A stretch of DNA of 64,000 nt from Pelotomaculum propionicicum (GCF_004369225.1 NZ_QFFZ01000010.1:1-64000); one strand, 5' to 3'; counted from the first letter of the stretch, positions 52,459 to 62,250 are shown. Notes: generated by a model not told the origin, from the sequence alone. Translations and numbers: made by a program.

Positions 52459-52564
52459 GTCGTAGGTAGTAGGCCGTAAGCCGTAGGTTTATCCTGAATT
52501 CCTCATGGGTCTTTGACCCATGACACAATCATGCATACCTACGACCTACGTCTTATTGCCTATG
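52459..52564. repeat. Nested palindromic intergenic element
   Basis: Arms rich in GTAGG (gtcgtaggtagtagg, 52459-52473; cctacgacctacg, 52538-52550) flank a perfect hairpin CATGGGTC-TTT-GACCCATG (52504-52522). It is non-coding. Such GTAGG-type elements look like dispersed repeats; no second copy occurs in the window. Confidence 0.5.
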
Positions 52565-52574
52565 TCAATTTTTT

Positions 52575-53483
52575 CTAGGGGGAGCATTTGGCGCAGATTG
52601 ACCTGAACAGGGTTGTGCTCAGATAGCGGTCACCGCGGTCCGGCAGGATGGCCACTATGGTGCCGGAAACCATCTTCTTGGCTTCGCGCAATGCCGCGGC
52701 CACTGCCGCGCCGCTGGACATGCCCACGAAAATACCTTCTTTGGTAGCCAGCAGCCTGGCCGTCTCATAAGCCTCGTCATCCTCTATGTTGACCTTCTCA
52801 TCCATCTGCTCCGGGTGGTAGATTTTCGGGACTATCGCTTCCTCCATATTTTTCAGCCCCTGGATGGCATGTCCTCTGCAAGGCTCGACCCCGATGATTT
52901 TTATCTGCGGTTTTTTTTCTTTCAGGAAGAGGCCTGTCCCCATCAGCGTCCCGGTTGTGCCCATTCCCGCGACAAAAACGTCGATCTCCCCTTCGGTCTG
53001 CGCAAAGATCTCCGGACCGGTGGTCTCGTAGTGAGAAAGGGTGTTGTTTATATTCGTAAACTGGTTGGGCATATAATACTTTTCCGGCTCTTCTTCAATA
53101 ATCCGGTGCGCTTCCCTGATCGAGCCGTCTGTCCCTTCACACGCAGGAGTGAGGACTACCTCCGCTCCGAAAGCTTCCAGAATGCGGCTTCTCTCCGTGC
53201 TTACACAGCCCGGCATAACCAGTTTCACAGCATACCCTTTGGCCGCGCCTATCATCGCTATGGCAATCCCGGTGTTGCCGGAGGTCGGCTCCAGTATGAC
53301 CTTGCCTTTAACCAGCTCGCCGGACTCCTCGGCTTTTTTAATCATATAGTAGGCGGGACGGTCCTTGATTGAGCCACCCGGGTTATTTCCTTCAAGCTTG
53401 CCGAAAACCCTTACCTTGCTCCCGTTGGTGAGATTCTTTAATTCCACGAGCGGTGTGTTGCCAATGGCAGAAAATATATCCAT
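52575..53483 (-). CDS. cysK: Cysteine synthase (O-acetylserine sulfhydrylase)
   Basis: This PLP enzyme makes cysteine from O-acetylserine (or phosphoserine) and sulfide. The 302-residue protein has the PLP lysine in NPGGSIKDRPAYY, the asparagine loop PTSGNTGIA, GTGG-type phosphate-binding GMGTTGTLMG and a MSSGAAVAAAL serine loop near the end. A C-terminal CAKC sequence is unusual. The start at 53483 has GGAGGAG. It stands alone, with the enoyl-CoA hydratase gene upstream on the same strand. CysK and CysM cannot be separated reliably here. Confidence 0.93.
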   Translation of the reverse strand: MDIFSAIGNTPLVELKNLTNGSKVRVFGKLEGNNPGGSIKDRPAYYMIKKAEESGELVKGKVILEPTSGNTGIAIAMIGAAKGYAVKLVMPGCVSTERSRILEAFGAEVVLTPACEGTDGSIREAHRIIEEEPEKYYMPNQFTNINNTLSHYETTGPEIFAQTEGEIDVFVAGMGTTGTLMGTGLFLKEKKPQIKIIGVEPCRGHAIQGLKNMEEAIVPKIYHPEQMDEKVNIEDDEAYETARLLATKEGIFVGMSSGAAVAAALREAKKMVSGTIVAILPDRGDRYLSTTLFRSICAKCSP

Positions 53484-53560
53484 GTTTTCTCCTCCAGTAG
53501 TCTGGTCAGTTAATACGGTTATTATATCGTATTTTTTCACCAGGCTCCAGAAAAATTAAC

Positions 53561-54352
53561 CTAAACCCCTTTAAAAGCCGGTTTGCGCTTGGCCAAAAAA
53601 GCGCTCAATCCCTCCTGATAGTCACCGGAACGCGCAGCTTCCAGCACACCCTGGCGCTCGACCTCAAGCTGGCGCTCCAATAATGTGAGCAGCGCGTGGT
53701 TCAATCCGGCCTTGGCTACGGCATAAGAGCGCGTAGCCCCTGCAGCCAGACGCTCAGCCCACTGGCGCGTCTCCTCCGCCAGGGCTTCCGGCTCCACAAC
53801 TTTGTGCACAAGGTTCATAGCCATGGCCTGCCCGGCGTCATAAACCGGGTCGAGGAAAATCATCTCACAGGCCTTACTGAAACCCGCCAGCAAACCTGTC
53901 CAGAGGCACCAGCCGACGTCAGGCGCCAGGCCCAGGCTGGTATAAGCCTGTTTAAACTTGACCTGGGAGGAACAGATGCGCAGGTCGCAGGAAAGCGCCA
54001 GCGACATGCCGGCGCCGCCGACCGCTCCGTTGATGCTGGCCAGCACCGGCTTGGGCATCTGGCGGATGTTCAGAACGACGCGGTGCAGGGGGTCCAGCAG
54101 GCGGTAGACAGGCTCGTCCGGCTGCGAGCCGGCAAACTGCTCAAAATACTTGATATCACCGCCGGAGCAGAAAGCTTTGCCGCTGCCGGTAAGCACAACC
54201 ACCCTGATCTCATGGTCCCTGCCGCACATTTCCAGCGCAGCGTTCAGTTCCTCGGACAGGCTGAGATTCAGAGCGTTGAAATTGGCCGGACGGTTCATGG
54301 TAATAGTAGCGACAGCGTCCTGCCTGGTAAAAAGAATATCTTTAAAAGACAA
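53561..54352 (-). CDS. Enoyl-CoA hydratase/isomerase family protein
   Basis: The 263-residue crotonase-fold protein has the oxyanion-hole segments GKAFCSGGDIKYF and NGAVGGAGMSLALSCDLRI, and SLGLAPDVGW. The two catalytic Glu residues of true enoyl-CoA hydratases are replaced (GGAGMS, KQAYTSLG), as in PaaG-type isomerases where an Asp (LAPD) is used. An isomerase or other crotonase reaction is more likely than hydration. It precedes cysK and follows the large activase gene, on the same strand. Confidence 0.9.
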   Translation of the reverse strand: MSFKDILFTRQDAVATITMNRPANFNALNLSLSEELNAALEMCGRDHEIRVVVLTGSGKAFCSGGDIKYFEQFAGSQPDEPVYRLLDPLHRVVLNIRQMPKPVLASINGAVGGAGMSLALSCDLRICSSQVKFKQAYTSLGLAPDVGWCLWTGLLAGFSKACEMIFLDPVYDAGQAMAMNLVHKVVEPEALAEETRQWAERLAAGATRSYAVAKAGLNHALLTLLERQLEVERQGVLEAARSGDYQEGLSAFLAKRKPAFKGV

Positions 54353-54385
54353 CTGATCACCCTCTCCCTTTTTATAATCTCTGCT

Positions 54386-57300
54386 CTACCTGGCTTTGCG
54401 CAGGTTGTTTAATATGCCCTGGCACTCCCCTATCCTTTCGGCTCCGGCAACTTTTCCATACGCGCCTTTTGCTTTTACTTCCTGGATCCGGTCGTGCAGC
54501 CTTTTCACCTGGAGGCAGAATATCTCCAGTTTGGCTTCAATAACCTGGGGAAAAGCGTTGCCGTCTGTTTCAACGGCCAGAAACGGCAGTGACGGGCAGC
54601 GCTGCATCACCCTGGCCACCAGCTCTCTGTCTCCGGCAGTGGCTATTTTTGTTTCGCTCATTTTAGCGTTAAGCACTGCTTCAGCGATTCTGCTGGGCAT
54701 ACAGCCAAACGGGCCGATTGAAATAACCCCGGCTACCTCTTCGACCACTTCCGTGACTGCCGCGCCGGCGGTCAGTATTGTTTCCACCGTTAGCTTCGGC
54801 GAGATCAGGGCTGAAACATTATCGATCATTTTCTCCACATCAACCATGTGCGCCTCATACAGGCCGGAGTGCGAGAATATCCCTTTTATAGTCCTTTCAT
54901 ACATATTTTTGAAAAATTGTTCAATGTAGCTGCCGATAAAACCTTTTTTATTGCTGCCGGCATTAAGATTATTTTTCATCAGGTAATCACAAAAGTACAC
55001 CCACTCCGCTATAGGCGCGGTCTTGACCATGATGCCCCTGCCAGCCAGTCTTTCAACCAGGTACTGTCTGGAAAACCCGTCCCTGCGCACGTAGATCTCT
55101 CCGACCAGAGCCGCCTTGGGTGTTTGTGCCAGAGGCCGTTCCTTTTTGATGGTCTGCAAAGTACGCGCGGCTTCCCTGAGGTTTTCCTTGAGTCCTTTCC
55201 AATCGTCTTTTTCCACACTGCGGATGATCCTGGCGCAAACATCATTGAAAACACCGAGGGCACTGTCTTTATCCCTGGCGATTGTGAGGATGGCGCTGTA
55301 GATTTCCTCAAGCACATCACCGATAATCACAGCCTGCCAGGCTCTTATGGTAAAGCCTGTGCCCAGTCCCGCATAGCTGTTCTCACAGGTCAGCGAGATT
55401 TGGGTCACATCCTTCAGCTTCATCTTCTCAATCAGGCTTTTAATAAGCACGTTGTACTGCCCAAACCTGCAGGGCCCGGAGGATGTGGGCATAAAGTAGA
55501 CCAGAAGCTCATCCCCGTTCTCCCTCTTTTCAAGGTAGTCAAACAGGCTGCCCACGGTTAGAATCAGCGGCAGGCATTCCTTGCAGGAAGCGTAGCCTTT
55601 ACCGATTTTCAGCTCCCTGGACGCGGGGGCGGGCACTGCTGTGGTGTTGATGCCGAAATGTCTTAGGGAAGCGGCCAGCAGCTTTGAGCCGAGGTCCCCC
55701 ATCGACGGCATGAGCACATGCACTCTGGGGTTATTTAAGGAGTACCTTTTCCCCCCAGAGTCCACCACCCAGGTTTTGTCGCCGTCAGTAACCACCGATG
55801 CCGGCTTAAATTTTTCCTGCCCGGCGGCCTTTTCTCTCCTGCCGGTTTCAATATAGCTTTTGACAACATCGAGGAAAGCCTCCACCCGTGTATCCAGGCC
55901 GGCATCCGCCGAGTGGCTGTCCAGTTCCAGGGTCAGAGAAGGCTTATCGCCCATAATGTCCCTGAAGAAGCTGACAATAAAGGAGTCCGGGCCACAGCTG
56001 AAATTTGTGATGTAGGTGGCAAAAAGCTGCGGGTGGCGGCTGACAAACCTGGCTGCTTTAAGGTTCATCTGACCCTGCGCCCAGAACATATTTTCAAAAG
56101 TATCCTCATCCCCGTAGGGTAAAAAATCATAGGGAATAATCCGGTAGCCCCTGGTAGCAAACTTCTGCGGGATGCCCATGTTGGCTTTCTTAGTAAAGGC
56201 GTTATACGGCCGCCCAAAAAGCGCCACAGCAGTTTCCTCCGGATGCTTGGCAAGATCCTCTAAAAACGCCAGGCCAATTCTTTTGCACTCGTCATGAAAA
56301 TCCCTTTGGGCCTGTACGGCCAGGCTGAAAGCTTCTTTCGCCGCTTTCGCGCTAACCCCCAACTGCCTGCCGATATTAACAAAACTGCCCTGCTCCTGCT
56401 CGTAACCACCGGCGAAATTAAACACCGGCGTCAGCAGCAGCTTGCCTTTCAACTCATCAAAGGCCGTCTGCAGGTAGTATGGTTCAGACTGGACAAAAGG
56501 GCAGGTGACACTGGTGTCAATACCCTTCTCCACAGGGAGCGAGCCAACGTGCGGCAGGAAAAAGACATCGGGATTTTTCTTGAGTAAACCCATCAGCGAA
56601 CCGTGCGCGATCTCGACGGGATAACAGAATTCCGCGCCTCTTCTCTCCACGCCGACCGCGTCAATATCCTCGCCCAGCAGCAGGTCAAAGCCCAGGGCGG
56701 TAAAAAAGTTATAGTAAAGGGGAAAAAGCGTGTTTGTCAGCAGGGAATTGTTCAGCGCCACAGTTTTGTGATTGGGCGGCAGCAGGCGCTTGCCCCTTTC
56801 AGTCCCGAATTTTTTAAACACCAGTCTTTCCCGCAGGTTGACCAGGTCAAACTTCTCAAGATCGGGCTCCTTTTGCTCCCTGACCAGGTTGACGTATTTG
56901 TTGCAGGCGCCGCCAAACGGGTAAAACTTCCCCAGTATTTTAATCCTGTTGATAGAGCATTTACGGTCGCACTTTTCTTTGCCCCCGGCGCAGGTAAAAG
57001 GCTCACCGTAAGAAATATCACGCGCCGCCAGCTCTTCCAGATCATACGACGCGGGCTTCAGCAGCCCCAGCGCGAGCTTGTTCTTCACTTCCAGCGCCAC
57101 CCCGAAAGCACCCATAAGCCCCGGCTCCGGCGGCACAATGATGTCCTTGCCGGTCAGCGCGGCCATCGCCGCCGGTACGGCTTTGTTGTAGCAAACCCCT
57201 CCCTGCATGAAAACCTTCCGCCCCACTGCCCGGTTCCCCTTGACCCTGTTAATGTAATTCAGGCAGATAGAGTAGACCAGCCCCGCGGCCAGGTCACGCA

Positions 57301-58753
57301 CTTCAGCCCCTTCCTGGATGGCGCTTTTAATATCGCTGCTGATAAAAGCTGCGCACTGGTCGCTGAAGTTAAGAGGCCTGTCGCTGGTCAGGGCGATGTC
57401 CCCTATTTCTTCAGTGCTGATATAAAGAGACTCCCGCGCGGCCTCTTCCAGAAAAGAACCTGTTCCCGCGGAGCAGGCCTCGTTCATGGCGTAGTCGGAG
57501 GCCACTCCGTTAGTTATATAAGTGTACTTGGCATCCTGCCCCCCAATTTCAAAAATGGTGTCCACCAGGGGATCGAAATAGACTGCGGCAGCCGCGTGGG
57601 CGATAATCTCATTTATCACCGCCGGAGTCAGGGCGTGCAGGCCGGCGATCTGCCTGCCGGACCCGGTCACACCCAGCCCCGTTATATGCACTTCTTCTTT
57701 TAACTGCCGGCTGACCTCGCGGTAGCACTGTCTTGAAGCTCCAATCGGGTCGCCGTTGGTGCGCAGGTAACAGCTGGCCAGGATGGCGTTGTCGCCGGCC
57801 CGCATCACCACTGCTTTAGTGGTAGTAGAGCCGACGTCCAAACCAATAATGCAGGTATCCCCTTTTTGCGCTTCCTGGCGAAAGGTTTCCTTGAAATCAA
57901 CCTTGGAAGTGAAATCTTTAATAGCCGGCAGGTATGTAAAAGAGCCTTCTCCTGCTTTAAACAGGTTTTCCGGGCGGGCCACAGGGATCGTTTCCGTGTC
58001 CAGCGCCCATAAAGCGGCGCCCAGCGCCTCAAAATACCTGGCCTCCTCAGGTATGTAAAGCTTGTCAATCTCCTTTTTCAAAAAATTGATCATGGCCGTA
58101 TTGGCGGAGGCCCCGCCTACAACCAATACCGTGTCATACTCAGTTTTTTTCAGCAGCTCCTGTACCTTCACAGCCATCATCTCGCAAAGCCCGGCGGCCA
58201 CTCTTTCTTTGGGGGCGCCCTTGTTCAAGGCGTGCGTACAGTCGCTCTTACAAAAAACGGAGCAGCGCCCGGCCACCCTGTACGGGTTGTCCAGATCAGC
58301 AATGGATACCGCTTCTTCAATACCTAAATCCATTCTTTTAATCTGCTGCAGGAAAAATTCTCCCGTTCCGGAAGCGCACTTGTTTCCGGTAAAAACGTTG
58401 GTGATTTTGCCTTCCCGGTCCAGCTTATAGGCGATAAAAGTCTCGCCGCCCGCGCTGACGATCACATCGGCGCCGCGGTATTCTTCTTTTATAAATGCAA
58501 AAGCCTGCTCCACCGCCTCGGGCTCGGAAATGGCGGAAGCGTTCAATTTGCTTTTCAGCTTTCTTCCCGTCACGGCGACCCTGTCCACAGAGCGCAGCAG
58601 CGCCGCGTCAGCCATGTTCATGATGGCGCCGCGGGGGTTGCCCTCATGGGGCGCGGTCCTGGTCTCCAGCACGCTTATGTGATGATGCTGGTCCTTTTCC
58701 AACAAAACCAGGCTTATATTAGAAGCTCCTATACACAGGCCCAGTGCCTTCAA
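54386..58753 (-). CDS. Giant double acyl-CoA dehydratase activase-like protein (1455 residues)
   Basis: The protein has two tandem activase (BadF/HgdC, ASKHA) domains. The first, about 1-265, has a divergent nucleotide loop (GLCIGASNISL) and cysteine motifs NKCASGTGEFF (C126) and CSVFCKSDC. The second, about 300-590, has the canonical GLDVGSTTTKAVV, EIGGQDAKY and EACSAGTGSFLEEA (C427). Then come a Cys-rich segment CAGGKEKCDRKC, a DUF2229-type region (LLPPNHKTVALNNSLL, AEFCYPVEIAHG) and a HgdB-like C-terminal region. Activases use ATP to reduce 2-hydroxyacyl-CoA dehydratases through an iron-sulfur cluster. Such large fused homologues are known in anaerobes, but their reaction is not settled. 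The start at 58753 lies 18 bp after the hexokinase stop. Confidence 0.88.
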   Translation of the reverse strand: MKALGLCIGASNISLVLLEKDQHHHISVLETRTAPHEGNPRGAIMNMADAALLRSVDRVAVTGRKLKSKLNASAISEPEAVEQAFAFIKEEYRGADVIVSAGGETFIAYKLDREGKITNVFTGNKCASGTGEFFLQQIKRMDLGIEEAVSIADLDNPYRVAGRCSVFCKSDCTHALNKGAPKERVAAGLCEMMAVKVQELLKKTEYDTVLVVGGASANTAMINFLKKEIDKLYIPEEARYFEALGAALWALDTETIPVARPENLFKAGEGSFTYLPAIKDFTSKVDFKETFRQEAQKGDTCIIGLDVGSTTTKAVVMRAGDNAILASCYLRTNGDPIGASRQCYREVSRQLKEEVHITGLGVTGSGRQIAGLHALTPAVINEIIAHAAAAVYFDPLVDTIFEIGGQDAKYTYITNGVASDYAMNEACSAGTGSFLEEAARESLYISTEEIGDIALTSDRPLNFSDQCAAFISSDIKSAIQEGAEVRDLAAGLVYSICLNYINRVKGNRAVGRKVFMQGGVCYNKAVPAAMAALTGKDIIVPPEPGLMGAFGVALEVKNKLALGLLKPASYDLEELAARDISYGEPFTCAGGKEKCDRKCSINRIKILGKFYPFGGACNKYVNLVREQKEPDLEKFDLVNLRERLVFKKFGTERGKRLLPPNHKTVALNNSLLTNTLFPLYYNFFTALGFDLLLGEDIDAVGVERRGAEFCYPVEIAHGSLMGLLKKNPDVFFLPHVGSLPVEKGIDTSVTCPFVQSEPYYLQTAFDELKGKLLLTPVFNFAGGYEQEQGSFVNIGRQLGVSAKAAKEAFSLAVQAQRDFHDECKRIGLAFLEDLAKHPEETAVALFGRPYNAFTKKANMGIPQKFATRGYRIIPYDFLPYGDEDTFENMFWAQGQMNLKAARFVSRHPQLFATYITNFSCGPDSFIVSFFRDIMGDKPSLTLELDSHSADAGLDTRVEAFLDVVKSYIETGRREKAAGQEKFKPASVVTDGDKTWVVDSGGKRYSLNNPRVHVLMPSMGDLGSKLLAASLRHFGINTTAVPAPASRELKIGKGYASCKECLPLILTVGSLFDYLEKRENGDELLVYFMPTSSGPCRFGQYNVLIKSLIEKMKLKDVTQISLTCENSYAGLGTGFTIRAWQAVIIGDVLEEIYSAILTIARDKDSALGVFNDVCARIIRSVEKDDWKGLKENLREAARTLQTIKKERPLAQTPKAALVGEIYVRRDGFSRQYLVERLAGRGIMVKTAPIAEWVYFCDYLMKNNLNAGSNKKGFIGSYIEQFFKNMYERTIKGIFSHSGLYEAHMVDVEKMIDNVSALISPKLTVETILTAGAAVTEVVEEVAGVISIGPFGCMPSRIAEAVLNAKMSETKIATAGDRELVARVMQRCPSLPFLAVETDGNAFPQVIEAKLEIFCLQVKRLHDRIQEVKAKGAYGKVAGAERIGECQGILNNLRKAR

Positions 58754-58770
58754 TTAATTTCACCCCGGTA

Positions 58771-60132
58771 TTAATCTATCTGTTGTTTTGAAGCTATCGC
58801 CGCGGCTATAGCCGCGCCAATACCCGAACCTTCTTTGGTAAGTTTTAGTGCCACCCGGTTGCCGCCTTCCGCCAAAACCTCGTCCAGGGCTGACCGGATG
58901 TTGCGCTCAAAACCGGGCATTTTCTCATACAGGCTGCCGTCAACGGCGATGGTATGCCTATCCCGCAAAGCGGGGTCAAGGTGTCTCAGGATACCTAGAT
59001 AAGTAGCTGCAATCAGCCGGGCTGACCTTGACGCCACAAGCCCCGCTATATGCCGTATAGCCGCCAGTTCCCCGGGCAGCGGTTCCTTGACACCGAGATT
59101 TTCTGCCAGCCAGCCTCCCAGGCGGGCGATTCCTGGTGAGTCATCTGACAGCGCCAGAGCTACCAGCTCAGTGTCAATGCTGTATGGCCGGTGGAGCAGC
59201 CCATCCGGATCAGTCATGCTGCCTCTCAGCAGCAAGCCCTGCCGTGCCAGATTGCTGACAACCAGCCGTGTCAGTTCCCCCAGGTAACGGCCTGAAACCA
59301 TTTTCTCCAGCCGCTGTTCACCCGGCTTTTCGCTGGCCTGGTCCAGCAGCTGATCATAAACATTAAAAGATAAAAGGTTAAAATTACCGGATTCCAGGTT
59401 GATAATCACCGGCCCGCGCCCGCAAGCAGGCCGGGGTTCAAGGTAACAGGTATTATGGCCGGTGCCGCAGATGGAGCCGATATCGGCGCCGGGGTCACTA
59501 TAAGCCGCCGCCAGCAGTGTGCCCACTGTGTCGTTAATAACAGCCGCTGGAATAACTCCGGGCAGGCCCTGGCGCCGCAAAGCTTCAGCCAGCAGCTGGT
59601 TGATGTCCCGGCCTTCCACCTGTCCGGTTTTAATTTCCTTGGTCCAATTGATCAGAACGGCCTTGTTGATGTCATAAGAGCGGGATGGAAAAGAAAAAGT
59701 GTGGCCCAGCGCGCAAACCTCGCCTGGTACGGCCAGTCCCTTGATCTGCCCGGCCAGCAAATCAAAAAGCTCGCTGCCTGTCGCTGTCGCCTGAGTGAAG
59801 TCGTAGCTAGCGGCAGGGTCTTTCAGCGGCATAGACTTTCTTTTTAAAATGCTGGATCGCCCGTTCCCCAGCAGTTCCACCAGTAAAATCCGGACGTTGG
59901 TGCCGCCGAAATCAACCGCGAAGAACCTGCCCTTTTCCAGACCGGAAGGTGTACTTATAAATGAAGGGAGCATCTTCAGCGGCCCTATGGCGCCGGCCAG
60001 GCCGTCGAGCATAGCTTGGTGAAATCGCCCGGCAATCTCGCGTAAATCCTGACCCGTCACTTTAAACAATTGATCGAGTTTACACAGGGCGTCACCTAAA
60101 CCAGTTTTTTCTGGTGTTTCTGCCTGCCTCAA
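58771..60132 (-). CDS. Eukaryote-type hexokinase
   Basis: The 453-residue protein has the two-lobed hexokinase family signature: FAVDFGGTNVRILLV (phosphate-1, about 71-85), ALGHTFSFPS (141-150), INWTKEIKTG (161-170), catalytic Asp in INDTVGTLLAAA (D201), and GTGHNTCY. Bacterial glucokinases are normally of the ROK or GlcK type, about 300 residues, while this length and these motifs match the eukaryotic hexokinase family. Substrate is probably a hexose. It lies upstream of the activase gene on the same strand and may be co-transcribed (18 bp). Confidence 0.9.
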   Translation of the reverse strand: MRQAETPEKTGLGDALCKLDQLFKVTGQDLREIAGRFHQAMLDGLAGAIGPLKMLPSFISTPSGLEKGRFFAVDFGGTNVRILLVELLGNGRSSILKRKSMPLKDPAASYDFTQATATGSELFDLLAGQIKGLAVPGEVCALGHTFSFPSRSYDINKAVLINWTKEIKTGQVEGRDINQLLAEALRRQGLPGVIPAAVINDTVGTLLAAAYSDPGADIGSICGTGHNTCYLEPRPACGRGPVIINLESGNFNLLSFNVYDQLLDQASEKPGEQRLEKMVSGRYLGELTRLVVSNLARQGLLLRGSMTDPDGLLHRPYSIDTELVALALSDDSPGIARLGGWLAENLGVKEPLPGELAAIRHIAGLVASRSARLIAATYLGILRHLDPALRDRHTIAVDGSLYEKMPGFERNIRSALDEVLAEGGNRVALKLTKEGSGIGAAIAAAIASKQQID

Positions 60133-60233
60133 TATTATAGTCTCCAGCCAAAAGGTTTATGAAGAAATAATTGCCTTATTACTTATGTTATCACATATAT
60201 TGTAAAATTAACAATTTGGCTTGTAAAATTTCA

Positions 60234-60275
60234 GACCCGCGGCTCCTGATCTTAGAGAGGAACCGCGGGTCATTT
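60234..60275. terminator. Strong hairpin upstream of the hexokinase gene
   Basis: GACCCGCGG (60234-60242) pairs with CCGCGGGTC (60263-60271) and is followed by ATTTTATT on the plus strand. It could terminate rightward transcription; no gene to its left on that strand is evident, so it may be a leftover. Confidence 0.55.
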
Positions 60276-60487
60276 TATTAATGTTTTTAGCTTTACAGAA
60301 ACGAATTGTCCCGCAAACCCGGCATTCACAAATTTGGCGGAACTCAAATGTTAATGAGAATTCCGTCCTGAAAAACTGGTATGGCATATATGGTTTTATT
60401 GAGACCGGCCTGAAGAAATATGATCACCTGCCTTTCACAGTATGTTTTATGGAAAAAACCGTGGAGGGTTGCGGGTAAAAACTATGA

Positions 60488-61351
60488 TCAGTGAATTGCC
60501 CTCTTCTTGAACCGTCCGCCCATGACTTCGTGAACATCACTAATGGTGATAAAAGCATTTTCATCTATTTCGTCTACGATAGATTTCAATTTGGCAATTT
60601 CCAGGCGTGTAATCACTGAGTACAAGACGCTTTTTACTTCACCTGTGTAGCCGCCTTTGCCGTCCAAAAAGGTAACGCCCCTCCCCAAACGGGCCATTAA
60701 CACTTCAGCAATCTGCTCGGGTTTTTCAGATACAATCATCACCGCTTTTGATTCGTCCAGCCCTTCCACGGTGACATCGATAACCTTGAAGGCGATAAAA
60801 TAGGCAAGCAGGGAGTACATCGCCTTGTCCCAGCCAAAAAACAGGCCGGCGCTGCTTAAAATGAAAATATTAAAAAACATTACGATTTCACCGATGGAAA
60901 AGCCCGTCCGCTTGTCAAGAATGATGGCCACTATTTCAGTGCCGTCCAAAGAGCCGCCGTAGCGAATAATCAGGCCCACACCAACCCCAAGGACGATCCC
61001 GCCGAAAACCGCCGCGAGCAAAACATCTTTAGTCAGCCCGGGAATAGGATGAAGAATCGTAACGCCTATGGAAAGTATGGTCACCGAGAACAATGTGGAT
61101 AGGACGAAAGTTTTTCCTATCTGTTTGTACCCGACAAAAAGAAAGGGTAAATTCAGGATAAATATGAAAGCTCCCAGGGGAAGCCTGGTGAGAGTGCTGG
61201 AAATTATGGAAACGCCCACTATCCCGCCGTCAATAATATTATTGGGCACCATAAAAATTTCCAGCCCGACTGCTGCCAGGACAGCGCCAATCATTAGGAA
61301 AAAATACTTTTTAACGTACTTGAAAATAATGCTTTTCTTTTTTGGTGTCAT
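60488..61351 (-). CDS. YitT-family membrane protein
   Basis: The 287-residue protein has five to six membrane spans (EIFMVPNNIIDGGIVGVSII, GGIVLGVGVGLIIRYGGSLDGTEIVAIIL) and a C-terminal cytoplasmic DUF2179 domain (GRGVTFLDGKGGYTGEVKSVLY). The family is wide in Firmicutes; its transport substrate is not known. Confidence 0.92.
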   Translation of the reverse strand: MTPKKKSIIFKYVKKYFFLMIGAVLAAVGLEIFMVPNNIIDGGIVGVSIISSTLTRLPLGAFIFILNLPFLFVGYKQIGKTFVLSTLFSVTILSIGVTILHPIPGLTKDVLLAAVFGGIVLGVGVGLIIRYGGSLDGTEIVAIILDKRTGFSIGEIVMFFNIFILSSAGLFFGWDKAMYSLLAYFIAFKVIDVTVEGLDESKAVMIVSEKPEQIAEVLMARLGRGVTFLDGKGGYTGEVKSVLYSVITRLEIAKLKSIVDEIDENAFITISDVHEVMGGRFKKRAIH

Positions 61352-61396
61352 TAATCAACTTCCTTTTATTTTTATTATAACATACCCAAAATAGCG

Positions 61397-61432
61397 ACTA
61401 CCCTCGCCGTTAAGCGGGGGTAGTTTGGTTTC
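61397..61432. terminator. Hairpin between cyclophilin and yitT genes
   Basis: ACTACCCTCGC-CGTTAA-GCGGGGGTAGT forms a stem with one mismatch. It follows the cyclophilin gene on the minus strand (CGCTATTTTG tail), so it is probably its terminator. Confidence 0.5.
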
Positions 61433-61467
61433 TTACATATCAGACGGCTTAATTTTAAATAGCTTGT

Positions 61468-62166
61468 CTACTCTATCTTTACCGACTCCATCTTATCGCC
61501 TTTTTCAATCTGGTCAACAACGTCCATACCCTTGATCACCTTGCCAAAGACAGCATACTGTCCATCCAGATAACTCGCGTCTTTTTTCAAAATGTAAAAC
61601 TGTGAGCCGGCAGAGTTGGGATCCTGGCTGCGGGCCATGGCCACAGCGCCGCGCACGTTCTTAAGGTCCTGGTTCGTTTCCAGCGGGATGGACCAACCAG
61701 GTCCGCCTGTACCGTTGCCCAGCGGGTCGCCGCCCTGGATCACCCAGTCCTCCACACGGTGGAAGGTAAGGCCGTCGTAAAAGTTAGAGCCGGCCAGTTT
61801 TTCAAAATTGGCCACTGTAACAGGCATCTTGTTGGGGTAAACCTCAAATACAATAGGTCCTTTAGCGGTTTGCACGGTAACGGTTTTTGCTGTTTCCACG
61901 CCTTTTTTGGTTGACCAGTAGGCGATGGAGACAGCCAGAATGATCATAATAACAGCTGCAGCGGCAAAAATGATGTTTCTTTTCTTTTTATCTGAAAACA
62001 TGGATGCGCCGGACCTGGCTGAAGTCTTGGCGGCAGCGCTTTTACCCTTTTGGGCGCCTCCGGCATTCTTGATGTTTTTTGTGTTTTTGTCATTCTTAAC
62101 ATTTTTAACGCTTTTACTGTTTTTTGCAGACTGGTTGCTCTTTTTGTTTTTTGTTTTCTCAGCCAA
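61468..62166 (-). CDS. Membrane-anchored cyclophilin-type peptidyl-prolyl isomerase
   Basis: The 232-residue protein has a Lys/Asn/Ser-rich cytoplasmic N-terminus ([17 protein letters not shown]), one membrane span (about 64-84) and an outer cyclophilin domain: [35 protein letters not shown] and [10 protein letters not shown]. It would speed folding of exported proteins at prolines. The TTG or ATG start near 62166 is preceded by GGGGGGA. Confidence 0.93.
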   Translation of the reverse strand: MAEKTKNKKSNQSAKNSKSVKNVKNDKNTKNIKNAGGAQKGKSAAAKTSARSGASMFSDKKKRNIIFAAAAVIMIILAVSIAYWSTKKGVETAKTVTVQTAKGPIVFEVYPNKMPVTVANFEKLAGSNFYDGLTFHRVEDWVIQGGDPLGNGTGGPGWSIPLETNQDLKNVRGAVAMARSQDPNSAGSQFYILKKDASYLDGQYAVFGKVIKGMDVVDQIEKGDKMESVKIE

Positions 62167-62217
62167 CTATCTCCCCCCTACAAATTCAAATATTTTGGCT
62201 TGCAATAACTTCGACGC

Positions 62218-62250
62218 AAAAAAAGAAAAACCCTGCTCGGGGAGCAGGGA
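62218..62250 (-). terminator. Terminator of the TRAP operon
   Basis: On the minus strand CCCTGCTC-CCC-GAGCAGGG is followed by TTTTTCTTTTTTT, located about 90 bp after the DctM-type gene. Confidence 0.92.

Noticed and set aside
52122-52469. 115-codon plus-strand frame
   Set aside because: It is antisense to a better-supported small frame with a ribosome site and covers a terminator and repeat region.
60281-60478. 65-codon plus-strand frame
   Set aside because: No ribosome site, no recognisable family, and it begins in the tail of a terminator-like hairpin.
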